From contig NC_135119.1 of assembly GCF_050908995.1 (NCBI RefSeq), forward strand, positions 11,842,001-11,906,000: a DNA stretch of 64,000 bases, given 5' to 3'. This document shows positions 11,701 through 26,700 of the stretch, in pieces. A program made the translations under genes and the position numbers. The stretch is from Andrena cerasifolii (lineage: Eukaryota > Arthropoda > Insecta > Hymenoptera > Andrenidae). Below the pieces are notes generated by a model that was not told the origin of the DNA, made no database searches, and was given only the letters and a program-made list of their open reading frames with translations. Within the stretch, counting starts at the first letter, position 1, and every line of letters starts with the position of its first letter.

Positions 11701-14700
11701 TAACAATTCTTATCGGCTCCTTATTTTACGCCTGGCGGCGTGTAACTCGATGTAACGGCTGGCAGGAATTTATCGTTTCATAGCGTAACACTTGCCGCGG
11801 AAGATTAGAGAAATCGATTTCTTCGCTTTCCCTCTACCGCGCCACGTGACTATAAATCCATGCGAGAAGAAAAAAAAGAGCAACGATTCCGCGTCGTCCG
11901 TTACCCGTTAATAGCGCGCTCGCTCGCGACCGCGAAATGTTTGTAAAATATGAAACGTCGTGGAACCGAGCGCGCACGCGTCCGCGACTCGCGCGAGTCG
12001 AATAATGGCTTAATTACCCGCGATTCACTAGACATGCCCAATTATACGATCCGAGTGTTAAATGGGGTATTAAGTGCGGTGTAAAACACAATGCTAAAGC
12101 GCCCTGGCGCGTGCCCTGGGATCGCGTGAATGGCTGAAATTTAATTCCTCCTCGTTCGATTGTATCTGTCCAGATACCACGGAAACCGGGGTATTCCATT
12201 GAAAAATTCCAATCAGTTTACCGTGAAAATTTCAACGATCCCCGCCATTCGAAAGCTCCTGCTTCGGACTCGTGTAACAAACTGTTCGGTGAATCTTTCG
12301 CGAGGATTATCGCGCTTTGTAAAACGTATAAATTAATATTTCGTTAAAGGAGGAAGCGAAATTAATTAAACGCTTGTCCTTTTTGCTGGTGCCTTTGTTT
12401 AACTTTAATTCGCACCGGGCTGGCAAGCGCACAGGCATACTCGGCGGCTCTTTGTGTCGTTAAATGGTTGAAAAGCCCTCGATGAAATGTGAAAGCAAGA
12501 TACAGGGGACAGCCGTGTAAAAGTATCAGCCGTGGAACGAGCTTATGAATAATCGAATCGATGTAACGTTATTGTGCGGCAAGGGGCCAAGAAGTTTTTT
12601 GATAAAATTCTAACTTGCGCGATATAATGCGTGCCATTCCGGTTTCGGAGGGTTATTGGCTGCGGGAGGCGCGATACCGGTGCCAAATGGGGTCCGCGAT
12701 AAAAATTCGTTTCCTTGGCTGGGGATAGCATCGCGGCTAGATCGCGAGGCACGCGTACGCGAGCCAGGGAGCAGAGCTAAAGTACCTTTGCGTTCTTATC
12801 GGCAGAATTGCGTCTGGACGCTTTCATACGAATCCAGAGTAATTGCTTTCGCGCGGATTAAAAGTTTGCGAAGAGATCCTTCGCCAGGAAACCCCCCCGT
12901 CAAGCTGAACGGCCGTAAAAATCTCACGGAGTGATGGAATTCAGGGGCTCGGTGGAAAACAGGCACATGTCACCGCGTTATGATTCTAGAGGAAAGCAAG
13001 TTGAAGGAAAAATTGTTTTTATAAGAAATGCCGTGCGAATTTGTAATTATTTTAAGCGGTACTTGCATTAGATGGTAAGTGGCAACTATTAGCAAATTTT
13101 AGCGGAAAAATTATTCTAATTAAGCCACGAGTCCCCAATAGGGTAGGTCAGTTTTTTCAGTGATTCAATTTTAAAAACGACTAGTGGCAGAACGATACAG
13201 TTTCGGGTTTAAAATTAACCACTACCTTTAAATTTTGTGTATACAGTATTTATCTAGTTGGAATTTCATTTTAAATTATAGAAAAATACGAAAATTACTA
13301 AAATTATTAGGAAAAAATGTAAGTATTGAGATTATGAACCGCAACAGAAGCAAACAAGATATCGCTTCTTTGGTGGAGTTTGTTAAATAGCATTAAATTT
13401 AAATTTTCAACTTCGTATCTCCACCCGGAGGGTAGTAAAGGGCAAAAATCGGAAATCAGGTTTTTGCCGAATTTCTCCTATACTAGGGGATGAAAAATTT
13501 TGAAAAATATCAGCGGCATTTCTGTTATCGGGGCACATATCAGCGAATTGTTTCAGATTTTTAAATTGAAAAACCAAGCTGTGAAAAATAAAAAACGCCA
13601 GAAAATGCTAGACAATTCCGATTGTGTATCGAAGCAGTCTTGGCGCTATAATTATATTTTAACTGTAAGTACGTATCATTGTTACTATTGTCCTGAATTT
13701 TTTTCAGATTTTTCAATTTGGTGCGCCGCAGTTAAAAAAAATTAAAACCCGATTTTTTCGTCGTTTTTTCCGTGTCAGAGTAACTTATACGTCGAATTGC
13801 TTCACGAAATAAGTGTTTTATGCGATCTTCAATGTTTATACGTACAGCAAAACATAGGAATTAAAGAAACTGAAAAAACCGAATCATTTGAAACTGCTAT
13901 GCGCCTTACATTGTAAATTATGTCATCGCAAGTAACCACGCTGATGAAAGTAGGCATCCGAAGCGGCGAGGTGAGCCGCGCAAGAAAGTCCTCGATGACA
14001 GTGAGAACTAATGAAACGTCGCTTTCCACGAATCCCAGAGATCCAAGGATCCCCCTCCCCTGGCCCGAACTTGCAACAGCCTCGTCAAACGCCACTGCTG
14101 GCAGCCAAGAGGACGCTTTTTAGACGGCTTTCAAAGGCTCGTCGACCGTGACGCGTCAAAGCGCGATCACGAAGATCGCTGGGACGATGCTGGGGCATTA
14201 CCATAACGATCGTGCACGCGCAACATTCGCACGACGGATGCAAAAGACGCGTCTGCCAAACGTCGCCCCGTGTGTTGTTCCATCCCTGTGAAGGCGCGCT
14301 GTGTGTGTGTGCGATCCTGCGCGAGCCACGGACCCGTGAGAAGCGCATCGGTGCTTTTGTCGTTTGAACGCACAATGTGCTCCGCCGTCTCGTTTCTCGT
14401 GGCAGAATGCCACGAACAACCCCCTCGCAGGATCGACCATGTCCTGCTTCCGAGATGCGTTGGACGTGACTCGTCGAGGGGAGGTCCCGTGGCTCTGGTT
14501 CAACGTGCCCGTGGCTGGTGTCTGCTCGGTTGGATTCGATACACGCGGAAGACACGCTGGAACTTGGTGTCCCGGTTCCCACCCCTTCGCTGCGTGCGTT
14601 TATAATAACAGCCGCGCGTATTCGCCAGGACCTGGCGGAGAAAGCATCCTCTTTCGAGTAAGGCGCACGGTACAGCGGGCAAAGAGGATCTGAATTTCAA

Positions 14701-17700
14701 GGAACCCCCCGGGCGGTTGCGGCATTAAATCACTCATGACATCGATCCACACCCTTCCCTCGAAACAATGTTACCAAGCCTCCGTGCGGTTTCGTCGCGG
14801 AACGAGTTCGACCGAGCAGAAATGAACACGGTATTTGTCCCCGTCCTCGGCACGGTTCACCGCCATCCTTTTCACCCGAGTCCGAGCTGTGCCCGCGGGA
14901 TGACAATGGAGAGCCTCCCCGAAACTTGGCCCGGCGGTATCCACAGTCGGGGGCCAAGGAATTGCCGAAACACTTAACAAACATGAAACCATTTAGCGCG
15001 GAGTTCTGGCGGCTACGATGCCCGCCAGATGAAGATGTCTAATAGAGCCGCGTCTCGTTAAAATGCAGCCCGTAACTTGCAGGAGCAAACTGGGAGAACT
15101 TGAAATTGCTGGAGAATCGAGCAGAACGGCTGCGCCCCCCGGGGGGTATCGCGCAGTTATTTGCCCGTGATGAGTCCGAGAGCCTCGTTCACGCGAGATT
15201 TCGCGTCGTTAATTAACGACGCAGACCCTCTGCGTGATATCCTAATTTCCAGTTTGGTGGGCCGGTCGAGATTCGAGTGGTATCGAAATGCGATGCGCGA
15301 ATTCAGGATCGTTCGAGTAGAAGGCGATAGCGCGAGGCTTGTGAAACGTGGGCAGAAATTACCTCAACCTTGTATTATTTTATATAGATGACTCTGAACT
15401 ACGGAATGTGGTAAAGATAGCTGGGGTTGTGTGGGGTTCTAGGGATCCGAAGTCTTTGCGATATTTAGCGCCTCAGAGATTTGAAGTTTTTGAGATCTCT
15501 AAGCAGAGTTGAGTATGATCTTCGAATAAAAATTTCGAATAAACTGAAGTTATTCCATAATAATGAATAATCTTTTATTCGAATAAAAATTTATTCCGAT
15601 AATGCCCAAATCTGAGTCTAAGACCTCAGAGCTCTGGAGCCTTTTAGATCTCTAGGACCTCAGAGGTCTGGAGCCTCTTAAATCTTCTGGGCTTCCGAGG
15701 TCTGTCGCTTCTGAAATCTCTAGAGTCCCTGAGGAATGGGATCTCAGACACCTGAATGCATCTCCTTGACATCGTCTGTATCTAGCCTATAGCTGCTAGA
15801 CGCAGTGGCATCGATGTCCCACGGAGGTCCATATGTATTATATCCCACATATTCATCTATATATCCAGGTTCACTTGTGAAGAACCCTACCCCGTGATTC
15901 CACGATTTCATCAGTGATTTTTCTTCGCAACATTGGGTGCTCCGACCGGCGTTTTAGTGTCCATAAAGAACTGTTTCGCGTGATCCCACCTTATCTCCCG
16001 TCTCCATAACAGTCGTCAAAGCATTCGCGTTGCAACGTGCGTAAATTCGTGAGAATCGTAAAGTGGACGATGTGTTACGATCAATCGGGACTGGTATCCA
16101 GTGGAAAGTCGATAACAGCCCCGGCGCGACTGTTATATCTGCCGCACTACCGACGGAAATGACAGTCTGCAGACAGCAATAACGGCCTCCACCCTTTGGA
16201 AATCGCTGTCCCTCCACGTCCCCGCGTCTCAATTCACCTGAAAATACCGGGCGGAACGTCGTTGCCCGATGGATCTATGCCGTTTTTATCGCGAGTTTAA
16301 ACTAAATTACACCCCGCCGTTCATCTCGCCCGGCTACAATCTCCGTTGCCTGTAATTTCATCGCGTTTCCTTGCCTTCGATATCCTTTAACAGTGATACT
16401 TATCCGCTTCGGCGACGTTAACTGATGCTCGATCAAAACGAAGCACCCATAGACTTATTCACGAAACTCCTTCAAAATCCTTCCTTGCAGAGTTGAAATG
16501 GTAAACAATTAAGTGCCTGTAATTAAAATTTTCAGTAGAGACCGAAAACGCATGTCTGTTAGTTAATCTCAACTTGATCCTTTATTGCTAAGGACTTCCA
16601 GCGTGTACCACCTTCACAGATTTAGAGGGAAATAAAAAGATTAGGGCCGTGAAGATTACTGGCACTTTTACGATTTTTCCTCGCGCCGAAGTTGGCACTT
16701 ACGATTTTAGCTCTATCTTGCGCTAGCCCTAACAAGTTAAAATAAATTATTCTAGCACTTATAACTTTTGCCACTGTGTTCCGCATGCAATTCAAAATCC
16801 TCTCCCACCGAAGAAAATTATTTTTGATTTTTCATTTTCTTCCCACTTGCATCGTTCACCATTCCAACTCCACAATTAACGCCACGGTTTGCAATAACAA
16901 AGTTGCAATTATAAAGTAGCTTCTTATTGTCTACACATTCCCTCCACTGTTATTCATAATCTGCCATAAAATTGGCTTCCCCGCTACTTCCTTATCTACT
17001 TTTAGAAATTCAGTTCTGCGTATTCTGGACGATTAAGTTGCAATATTTATATTTCATCTCTTTCTCTGTTGTTTTCTTCGCTATTTGTGTACTTTAATCT
17101 TTATCTTAATGTTATCTTATTTATCCGTCCTCCACTGATGACGTTTCATTTCATTAGAATGCACTAAACGGTCATTGCCCGTAATAAATAAATAAATAAA
17201 TAATGTGCCTCTGCAAAGTTACAGTATATCCACATTCCCATAACAACCCCTTCCCGTAAACCCTTGAAGCAAAGCATTATTCTCTCCCTTCTCGCACAAC
17301 ATTCAATCTACCTTCATCCCTTAATAAATAGCCAGAAGAACGCGAGCCCTCGTTGACTGAAAAAATAGAAGAAAAAAAAAGAAAACGGGGAAACCGAGTG
17401 TCGGTAAAAAGCGCGCGAGCCAAATGTTCCGACAGCTTCGCGAAGGATCCTAATCATACGCTACCCTTGTCACGCGTCGCATCGGTGGCCGACTAGGGGG
17501 GAGAAAAGGTGTTCGGAACGGGTTGAAGGATCAATCCGCGCCGACGTGAATTCCTCGCGCGGCTCGTTCCAGGAAGGAGGGGAACGACGGATCACGCGCC
17601 GCGTACAACACGCGAGCAGAATGCGTGTACGCGAGCCGAGCGGACATTTTGTTTTTTATTTTCCGGAATATAACGCGACATGATGCATTACAACCGACCG

Positions 17701-20700
17701 GATATACCGGCTGACGGTTTTCTGTCCTGAATGAATAATCGCGTCGGTTAACGCAACACGTTCGCCCAGCCCCCTGTTCCTGTTACTTCCCTCGCTCGTA
17801 CCTTCGCCCCAGCGTAAGCTTCTCGTTATCTAAGGGATCTGGCCGCTTTTTCACGCTCCTTTTTCCGTTTCTTGGCATTAATAAGGGATTAAAATCGGGC
17901 GACTACGGTGCGCAGGCGGCGGGAGACGATTGGGACAATTGACATGGATAGGAGGGTGAGAAGAATGCTTTCATTTCGATGGCTTTCCTGATCACCAGTG
18001 TCGAATTGAGGACCTTGCGGCAAAAGGGGTGCAGCTACATTTTTGACAGTTTTTGAGTTATGACGTGTATTATACGTAAACAAAAATTCTACCTATATCG
18101 TTTGGTGCGCGTTTGATGGAAATCCGATAAAAAATGAGCGATTTATTGCTAATTAATAAAAATAGAAGTATTAATATTAATATTTTTATTATTAGAAAGA
18201 TTAGAAATATTAATATTTTATTATTAGAAATATTAGAAATATTAATATTTTTATTATTAGAAATATTAGAAATATTAATATTTTTATTATTAGAAATATT
18301 AGAAATATTAATATTAATATTTTATTATTAGAAATATTAGAAATATTAATATTTTTATTATTAGAAATATTAGAAATATTAATATTTTTATTATTAGAAA
18401 TATTAGAAATATTAATGTTTTTATTATTGGAAATATTAGAAATATTAATATTAATATTTTATTATTAGAAATATTAATATTAATATTTTTATTATTAGGA
18501 ATATTTATTATTAATATTAATATTTTTATTATTAGGAATATTTATTATTGATATTAATATTTGTAAAATTAGGAATATTTATTATTAATATTTTTATTAT
18601 TACAAATATTAATATTAAAATTAATATTTTTATTATTACAAATATTAATATTAATATTAATATTAATATTTTTATTATACAATATTTTTTCTCCCAAAAT
18701 AGTAATAAAAACTTATCAACTCAATAGCTACTACTTATTGCGTGAAAAAATATATTTCGCAATTAGCGTTCCCTTTTCAATATCAAGTCAAAGCAATAAT
18801 TTTATAAACCGCTTTTTCTAATTTACTCGAAGTTGGTGAATAACATCACGTGATGCATGCTTATTGTTTCTCCACTTGATTCGGTTATTTGTACGCTCGG
18901 ATGCATCGGCTGGTATTGAATTACACGCGACACGCGACATTAATAATCACCGCAGTCAGACATATTAATGTAATTCTCCCGTCGCTGTACTCGCTCGCCG
19001 CAACAGTAGGTAAATTCCGTAACAAATGAGAGGCAATATATTATTTAGCTCGTGATTAATTGCCGGAATAATTACCGTCGGCACAGATCGCGCCGCGATA
19101 ACGAGAAACAAAGTGGCGTCGCATAACACGACTGTTTCATCGCCGACTAGCAATCGCGCCCCTATCGTCTCACTTCCAATCGATTTTTCAAACAGATCCT
19201 CAGAGAATATCAGCTGGCACAGAAGCATCGCAGTCTGCTCGCAACGCTCTCGTCTCGGAGCGTTAAAAAAGACGCAGGGTGTAACAAATGCGCGTGCACG
19301 CGCGCAAGCTGCTAGCCGAGTCGCGGCGCGTGAATCAGCCATAATTAATTTCCGTAATTTCTCCGCTAAGTACGCGAACCGTGTGCACCGTCGCAATTTA
19401 TGAACGGCCTGCACGAAATGTCATCGCGCGCCCTCCGCCCGCAGGGGAACGTTTCGCGTGCACATTTCGATCTTCATTCTCGCGCATTAAATCGCAATTC
19501 GGAGGCCTGTAATCGCGAGCAGAACCTTCGAAAGGCTTTCGATCGCCTTTTAAATCACATCCGCGAAACAACGCGCGCAGCTCGGCGTGCAACAGCTGCA
19601 ACGGTCGCTCCGTGCACCCTCCAGACTAGGCCCCAGTTCTCTCCCTCTTCTGCCCTTCCCTTCATTTTTTTCATCCTCCCTTTTTCCTCCTAAGCAGCCC
19701 TTCTGCTCTTCCTCGCACACCTGCTCCTTTTCATCACCTCCCTTTTCCGCAGCTCTTCTTTGTCTCCCAGCGGTCGACCTTTTTAGTGTAGCCTGTTCCA
19801 AGTCCTTTGTTACCTTTACTGTGTTTTAATTTAAACTGTCCTATGATAACTTTTCTCTGTGAATTCTTCTTCGCCTCCCTCCACGGTTATCTTGTTTCTC
19901 TCGCTTCTATGACGCAGGTACGTCTGCGTAATACGCTTCGTTACTTGGGAACGGCGAAGTTACTTTAGCATTGACGTGTTAAAATGGAGAACTCGCCGCG
20001 TGAATTGGAGTTAGGAGTTGCCGCGCGGTGTAGGAGGCCGAATTATTTCCGATTCCGTGAATGGGCGGCCTATTAGGCAGAAATTCGGCCGAGCACGGAA
20101 ATGATAGGTGAGAAAATTATTATTCAATTCTAAAGTCCGCGTGGAAATGGCAATCTCGATGGGGAACGATCGAAAATTGCCCGCTGGAATTATAACCCGT
20201 CCGTGTGTCGACGACCATTAACGTCGAATTAGCCGCCATTTCCTGGCGACACTTTTCATTTTTCCCCGCTGTAATTGCGAATCTTCGCTGCAATTATGCC
20301 CGTGAAAATATAATGCACGCGCGCGCGCGCCCCACTGTCGTTACACCATCTGACCGTCAAATAATATTTCGGGCGCCCGTAAAACGTTACAGAAATTCAT
20401 TACGGGCGGCGAATTTTCCCTGGCAATTTGGCAAGTAATTCTGGACACATTCTTCAACAGATTCACAGGATGAAAATCCGAGGATTTTTATGAAACTACA
20501 ACAGAAATTCACAAACATTTATTCTCCCCATTCGAGGAATTAGCAAGTTGTAAATTCCCACGAACTTTTTCATTCTCTCTTTCGGAGGAAGCATCGTTCT
20601 TATTGTTTCATTCGCATGGTGAGTGAGAAAGCGTTTCGACGTGGCCGAGAAAACTATGCAAGAGCAACCCTAAAGCCACTGGAGATTTCCCGTTAATTAG

Positions 20701-23700
20701 CGTCGCCGTGGAAAAGTTTAAATACATTCTCCGTCGCCCGTGGGAACGCGGCTTAACGGCCTGAAAGTTTCGATCGCGGGCGCCGTGATTCGGTTTCCCA
20801 TTGTTCCGTCGCCGGGCAGATTCGGCGTTATTGCATCTCTCGTGATCGAGCCGCGCTATTTCGCCCTATGACGGCACCGTTCAATTTATTTCGCCGAATG
20901 CATACACGGTTTTACGAGTGCCTGTTAAGCACGGTTACCGCCACGTTGTATTAGCCAGATACGCGGCATCGTTTATTACACCTTTTACGACCAGGGAGGC
21001 CCTTCCGCCCTCTCGTCGCCTTTTGTCACGCGCCAACTCTCGTAAATGCAACGCGCGTATATCGGCTTCTATTCCTCGGAATAATCGCCGGCTATCGTTT
21101 CTGCGATCCAATGTATCGGACGTGGCACGGCTCAGGCGTTGATTAATCCTGCCTTCGTGGGAACGTAAAGAGGCATTCCCTCGGCGTCGCGCAGCAATTC
21201 GTGGGGAGGTGTAATTAGTTTCTGCGGTAGATTCGGTGCTCCCAATTTAGTATGTCGACTCCGCTTGCTCTAGGAAATTGCATCGCGACTGATGCGGTCG
21301 GTAGAAAAATTTTCCGAGGGAGATTTGACGCGCAGTGCTGGATACTGTTAAGGAGGAACACCGCTGTGACGACCGGAAAAGTAAGCCATTTTTATGATTT
21401 TTTTTCAGGAATAATATACAGTTTTCATAGAAAAATTTTATTACTTACCTTTAGTGCGCTGTCTTAAGAGACTATACAAAAAAAATAAATAGGAAAACAT
21501 CCATAAATTTTAATGTATTAATTAATCTTCTAGACTCCCCTACGCGAACTGGTGGAAAGTGTAACTATGGAACAGCAGGTCCGAAATCGAATTTAATTTT
21601 TTTTTTATAAACTATGTGAGTGTAGTTCCCGTTGTACGTACCGATTTCATAAACAAATTATTTTTGTAGAAATGGTGCGCTTTACAAGAAAAGTTTCAAA
21701 AATCCTCTAACATGATGGACAGTTTTTCGAGCGTATTTCAAAATATTCATTTTCAATCAAAGAATCCGTAAGTACAACGGAAACTACACTCATATAGTTT
21801 ATAACAAAAAAATGAAATTTGATTTCGGACCTGCTGTTCCATAGTTACACCTTCGACCAGCTCGCGTGTGGGGGTCAAGAAGATTAATTAATATATTAAA
21901 ACTTATGGATGTTTTTCTATTAATTTTTTTTCTATAGTCTCTTAAGACAGCGTACTAAAGGTAGGTAATACAATTCTTCTATGAAAACTGTAAATTATGC
22001 CTGAAAAAAAATCTTAAAAATGGCTTACTTTTCCGACGGTCACAGTGGTGTTCCCCCTTAAGCCGCGTTCGTTACTGGCATTGTACTTAGTAATTCGGGT
22101 AGAACAGAGTCGCTGTCGATGCCATTTGATCAAAGCTGTCATAAACGAGGATAACCGACCGTTCGGTGGATTGAAAATTGGGGTAGATTTCGTTTGGAAT
22201 AATAGGATCCCGCGAATGACACGCGCTCCCGTTCGATAAACGAGACCTTTGTGGGAAAACAGTCGGGCGAGCTCTGCTCGATTATTATCGCCCTTCAACG
22301 AGGCTATACCATTAGACAGATAAACCATCAATTCCCATGCACCATGGAATACATTCTGGCTACACGTGCGTCACGTGTTCGCTCCCCGATACACGGGACG
22401 TTTGTGCCAGCGTGAAATGGATCGGACGGACGCCGCCACGAAGGGAAAATACATGGAATCTTGATCGCATGAAATTATAGAAATGGAACGAAACGAATGG
22501 ATTGTAGCAGTTCCGAGAACGTTATCACCCGCTTGCGTTCTCACCCAATTACCGCGACCCTTCGACCATCCCCGCGGCTCGTTCGTAATGCAGTTTTTCT
22601 GTTCCGAAGCTCTTCCCTTCTGCTTCGAGTCTAGCATCTTTTTTAACAGAATTCTCTGCACGTAGCATTCTCAATAGTTACCACTTGGTAACGTTCTCTT
22701 CCTCGGGCGACCCCTACGCCGAGGTACGCCACCCCATCGCGCTGCACCCTAAGGGCTTGCTCACTTCCGCTTGCAAATGATTCTATAAATCACTGCGCGG
22801 GACTTCAAACAAAATTTCTACGGCAACAATAGCACTGGTAAATAATATCGTCTGCCGTCTCGAGGGCTTTTTCTTCGAAGCATTCTCAAGTCGTTCTTGT
22901 TCAAATGTTTCTCTATCTTCGCTGAAGAAATGAAGAGCTTTCGTGATTGTTATTGTAAAGGGATGGTATCAAGGTGCTGGTTATTAGAAAATGTGTCGTT
23001 GTTAAAAATTGAATGGTGTTCTTTGCTATGAATGGGGAAATGGAACCACTCTTAGTCCCCCTGAGGTTGTGCAATATTTATACACCTACCCCGAGCATAG
23101 TGCACGTCAGGCGGAAGCGCGATCATATCGAATAAACCGGCTATTATCGTGCCACCACTCGCCGTCCAATCTTGTTCGTTATCAAACTCCGCTACAGTGC
23201 TTCTGAGAAAATGTCCACGTCCACCCTCGTCCTACAAACCGCGTTTGTCTTCCCTGTCGACAGAACGTCGCCCCCACGCAATCCGTATGAATGCGTAACG
23301 AAAGGCTTTACCCTATATCTCACTCAATTTCTGCGAGTCATAAACAAATTATGCACTTCTACGGCTCCAAGAGACGAATGGCTTCTGGTTGTTTGGAAGC
23401 TGGCTAGACTTCGAGGATTCCACCCCGTGGAAACTGGATTAGGGGTACTTTCTATTCAAATCAAACAGCATTCATATTGCTCGATCATTTCGTCGTAACG
23501 TGACTTCAGTTGAAACGAAGAATGGCGAAGGTTGAATTCGTCCCTTCCTGAATTTCGTAATAAACACACTCGCTTCTAGATTCAACCTTCTATGCCAGGC
23601 TTTCCCAACATTTCTTGAGTCGCAATCTCCTTTTATGATATTCAACTAACCTGCAACCCCCTTCCAATATAAGGTAAATTTAATAAGGTAAAAAAGACAC

Positions 23701-26700
23701 ATTCAAAATAAATATTTCAGAATATAATTCTAACTTAATAATATTAAAAAAAACACACAAAAAACTGTGGCGACTCCCTAGAAAACACCCAGCGACCCAC
23801 AGGTTGGGAATCACTGTTCTATACGATCCCAAGAATACTCTGGAAGGTATTTATAAATTCATTTCTCAGGAATCGTTAGCAAACCTCCCCTGTCTTGTAC
23901 AAATATATCCATATCGCACGCATTCAAGTTCACTAACAGCATGCCAGTATAATTTATAGAAACGATTTCCCCGGCCCCTTCAACGTCCTCTTTCCATCGA
24001 TAGTGACACGCGATCAGGCTGCTCCGCACGAGCTTCCCAAAATGGAAATCTCCGCCGGTCGACCGTGGACCGTTGGTCAGGCTTGCTCGAGCGTCCTGTA
24101 ATTATTGTTTACACGTTAGATCGGACGCGAGCGATAGAGGCACGCACGTTTACGCGCACGTGAGCTGTGCAAACGCAGACGGTGGCTAAGGTAAACAGGT
24201 ATCCACGAATATATTATTGAATCGCGCGGTGACGAGTGCTGGAGCCGCCCTTGCGGCGGTGGCGTGCCTTTGTGTGCCGGCGCCATTATCGTCCGTGGAA
24301 ATTATCACGCGCCCTGGCGAGGACGTGGCTGCCAAGGACGCTGGCTGTCTCTGCTCCTGTCTCCTCTCGCACGCGAGATCTCTCGACGCATTAAGCTCCA
24401 CGTCGCTTCCAAGGATTTCATTGCGGACGAGCGTTTAAAGACGCAGTAATTACGTTTTCCGTGCAGCGGAAGGGCTGCGCCCTGTGCACGTGCAGCCTCG
24501 AGATTCGCAGCGTCCAACCAGGCGCTCACATTCCTCATCGTATAATATTCGCTTATTGTGATCGTAGGGAACGAAGGGTCTTAAAGGGTCTATACTCTAC
24601 GATCTATGAGGTACCGTAAACGGGGGGGAACATTGGCAGTTATTAAAGCAGGAAAAGGACAAAATTTTTATGCATTTTCACTGTGTTATACCTAGGATAC
24701 CTACTGCAAATTTAAGAGTTTTAATTTAAAAAACCAGAGGAATAAAAAAATATAAAAGAGACTGCATTGGACGTAAAAAGAAATACATTTGAGTGTCAAT
24801 GTAAGTTCGAATTGGTAAAACTTTAACTGTTAGTGCTATATTCATATTGTGTGCCATTTTTACCCCGGTTACGGGGTGACATTGGCAGCTAATTAACAGG
24901 TATTAGGGAGGGAGGAGGATACAAATTTTATGCATCTTGACACTTGCAGTACAATCACAAAAGGTGCATTGTTGTAATAGGATACTTAAGAGATTATAAG
25001 CATCTTTGGATTTTTAAAAGAAAATCACAAACATTCGCCTCTCTTCGGCTTCCTGACTACGTATAACCCCTTAAAGCAAATGTAAAAGTATTGATTTTTT
25101 ATATTACATAGCAAAATGTTCCACAAACATGCCAATGTTCCCTCTGTTTGCGGTATGTATGTCACGGAGAAACGAGGCTGAGTGATACAGGGAATCCACT
25201 ACTGTGGATTCACTGTAGCTGCAAGTAGTACGAGTGCGTAATATGTCAGACGCGGTCAGACTTCTACGTGCTCTCTTACCGCGAAGGGGAAATCGGATTG
25301 TTTAACTTCTACTTGTTGTGCCCCACTCCTGCTGTCCCAGAAGGAAAATACAATTTTACATATTTTACATATTTAATTAGTATAATTTTTCGAAAACCAC
25401 AAGAATTTTAGATAAAAGGAGATTGAAATCTACCGTAAAAGCTTATTTTCAATGTGCATGAATGGAGTCATGGGTGAAAATGGACCCTGCTCCGACGCGT
25501 GGTCAAACTGTCCGCTCTTTTTCTATTTATTTTCCAACTATCCCGGAGCCGGCTAGCAACATCGTCGGTGATCCATTAATTTCGTCAACGAAACAGCGCT
25601 GTCGTACGTCTCACTTTGTTGGCCCGATATCTAATCCTTTTGCCGCGAATAGGAGACAAAGTGATCGCTCGGTTTTCCAATTTATCGCGAAAGAATCGAC
25701 CACGTTCACCAGCCACGCTCGCCTTGTCGCCATACATCTTCCCGCTCCGTTGTTCGCCGCTGAAAAATACCCGCAATCCGACTCAATTCACGAACCAAGA
25801 TTAATGGTTCGCGGGGAGAATGTTTTCTGTCGCCGCGGAAGAAGCCGGGCGGGGAAAGGAAACAAGCTCTTGATCAATCCCCGACGAGGCATCAGCCCGC
25901 GCTGGCAATTACTGTCGCCCGCGTGCCCCAGCAGAATAATGCCCACGGTGGATTACATTCTGCGTGTCTACCCTTTTTCCGCGCAGCCACGTTTCATGCA
26001 CTTCTCCCCGCTAAAGTGCACCGACCAAGGCAGACCTCGCTGTGCCGCTTTTTCACAGCGGCCGGGACAAACGCGCGGGTCGCGGATTCCAATGAAATAT
26101 GAGTTTATAGCGGCTCGCTAAAGGCCGGCCGACGAATTGAATTCCGATGGGGCATTCTATTTAAAACCTCGATAGATAAATGGGACGCGGTGCCCGGAAA
26201 GCGTTCGGCGATTTTCAGAGGGTCCTGAAAAGGATTAAAAGGAACGGGGCGCGATTTCGAGGGAGAGGAGAAAAAAGGATGTACGGGATTTATTATTGCA
26301 CGGTTGGGTATCGTTTTCGAGTTACTCGCTCAGTACGACTCTATCGACGTTTCATATTAAATTCTGGTTCATGGGAATTAATGAGTCGGTAGAAGAATTG
26401 GTTAGTGTTAGATAGATGTAGTGTAACGTCTAATAGTTACTAGCGTTAATGATTACTAAAGTTTCCTAGAGTTTTTACCGTAAATTATATCTCGTTAAGG
26501 AGCGTTACTCTTTTTTATAAAATAATAATTGATTGACAAGGAAGATTTAATTATGAAGGCAATGTGTTTTTTAATGATTTTATTCAGCTTCGATCCTCTG
26601 TATGCTTGTTTGCTTGAAATCTAGAATCTCAATTTTAATCCACTTCCAAGTACGTATCCAATAAACTTTGCAGGCGTACGTAGTTTGGATGACAATACAA

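Noticed and set aside
14085..14582. 165-codon open frame on - strand with overlapping frames on both strands
   Set aside because: Several overlapping antisense frames of similar length point to GC-driven lack of stops rather than coding.
25462..26121. 219-codon open frame on + strand
   Set aside because: No domain, CG-rich random-like composition, inside the giant intron of gene 1, and no splice or phase logic.
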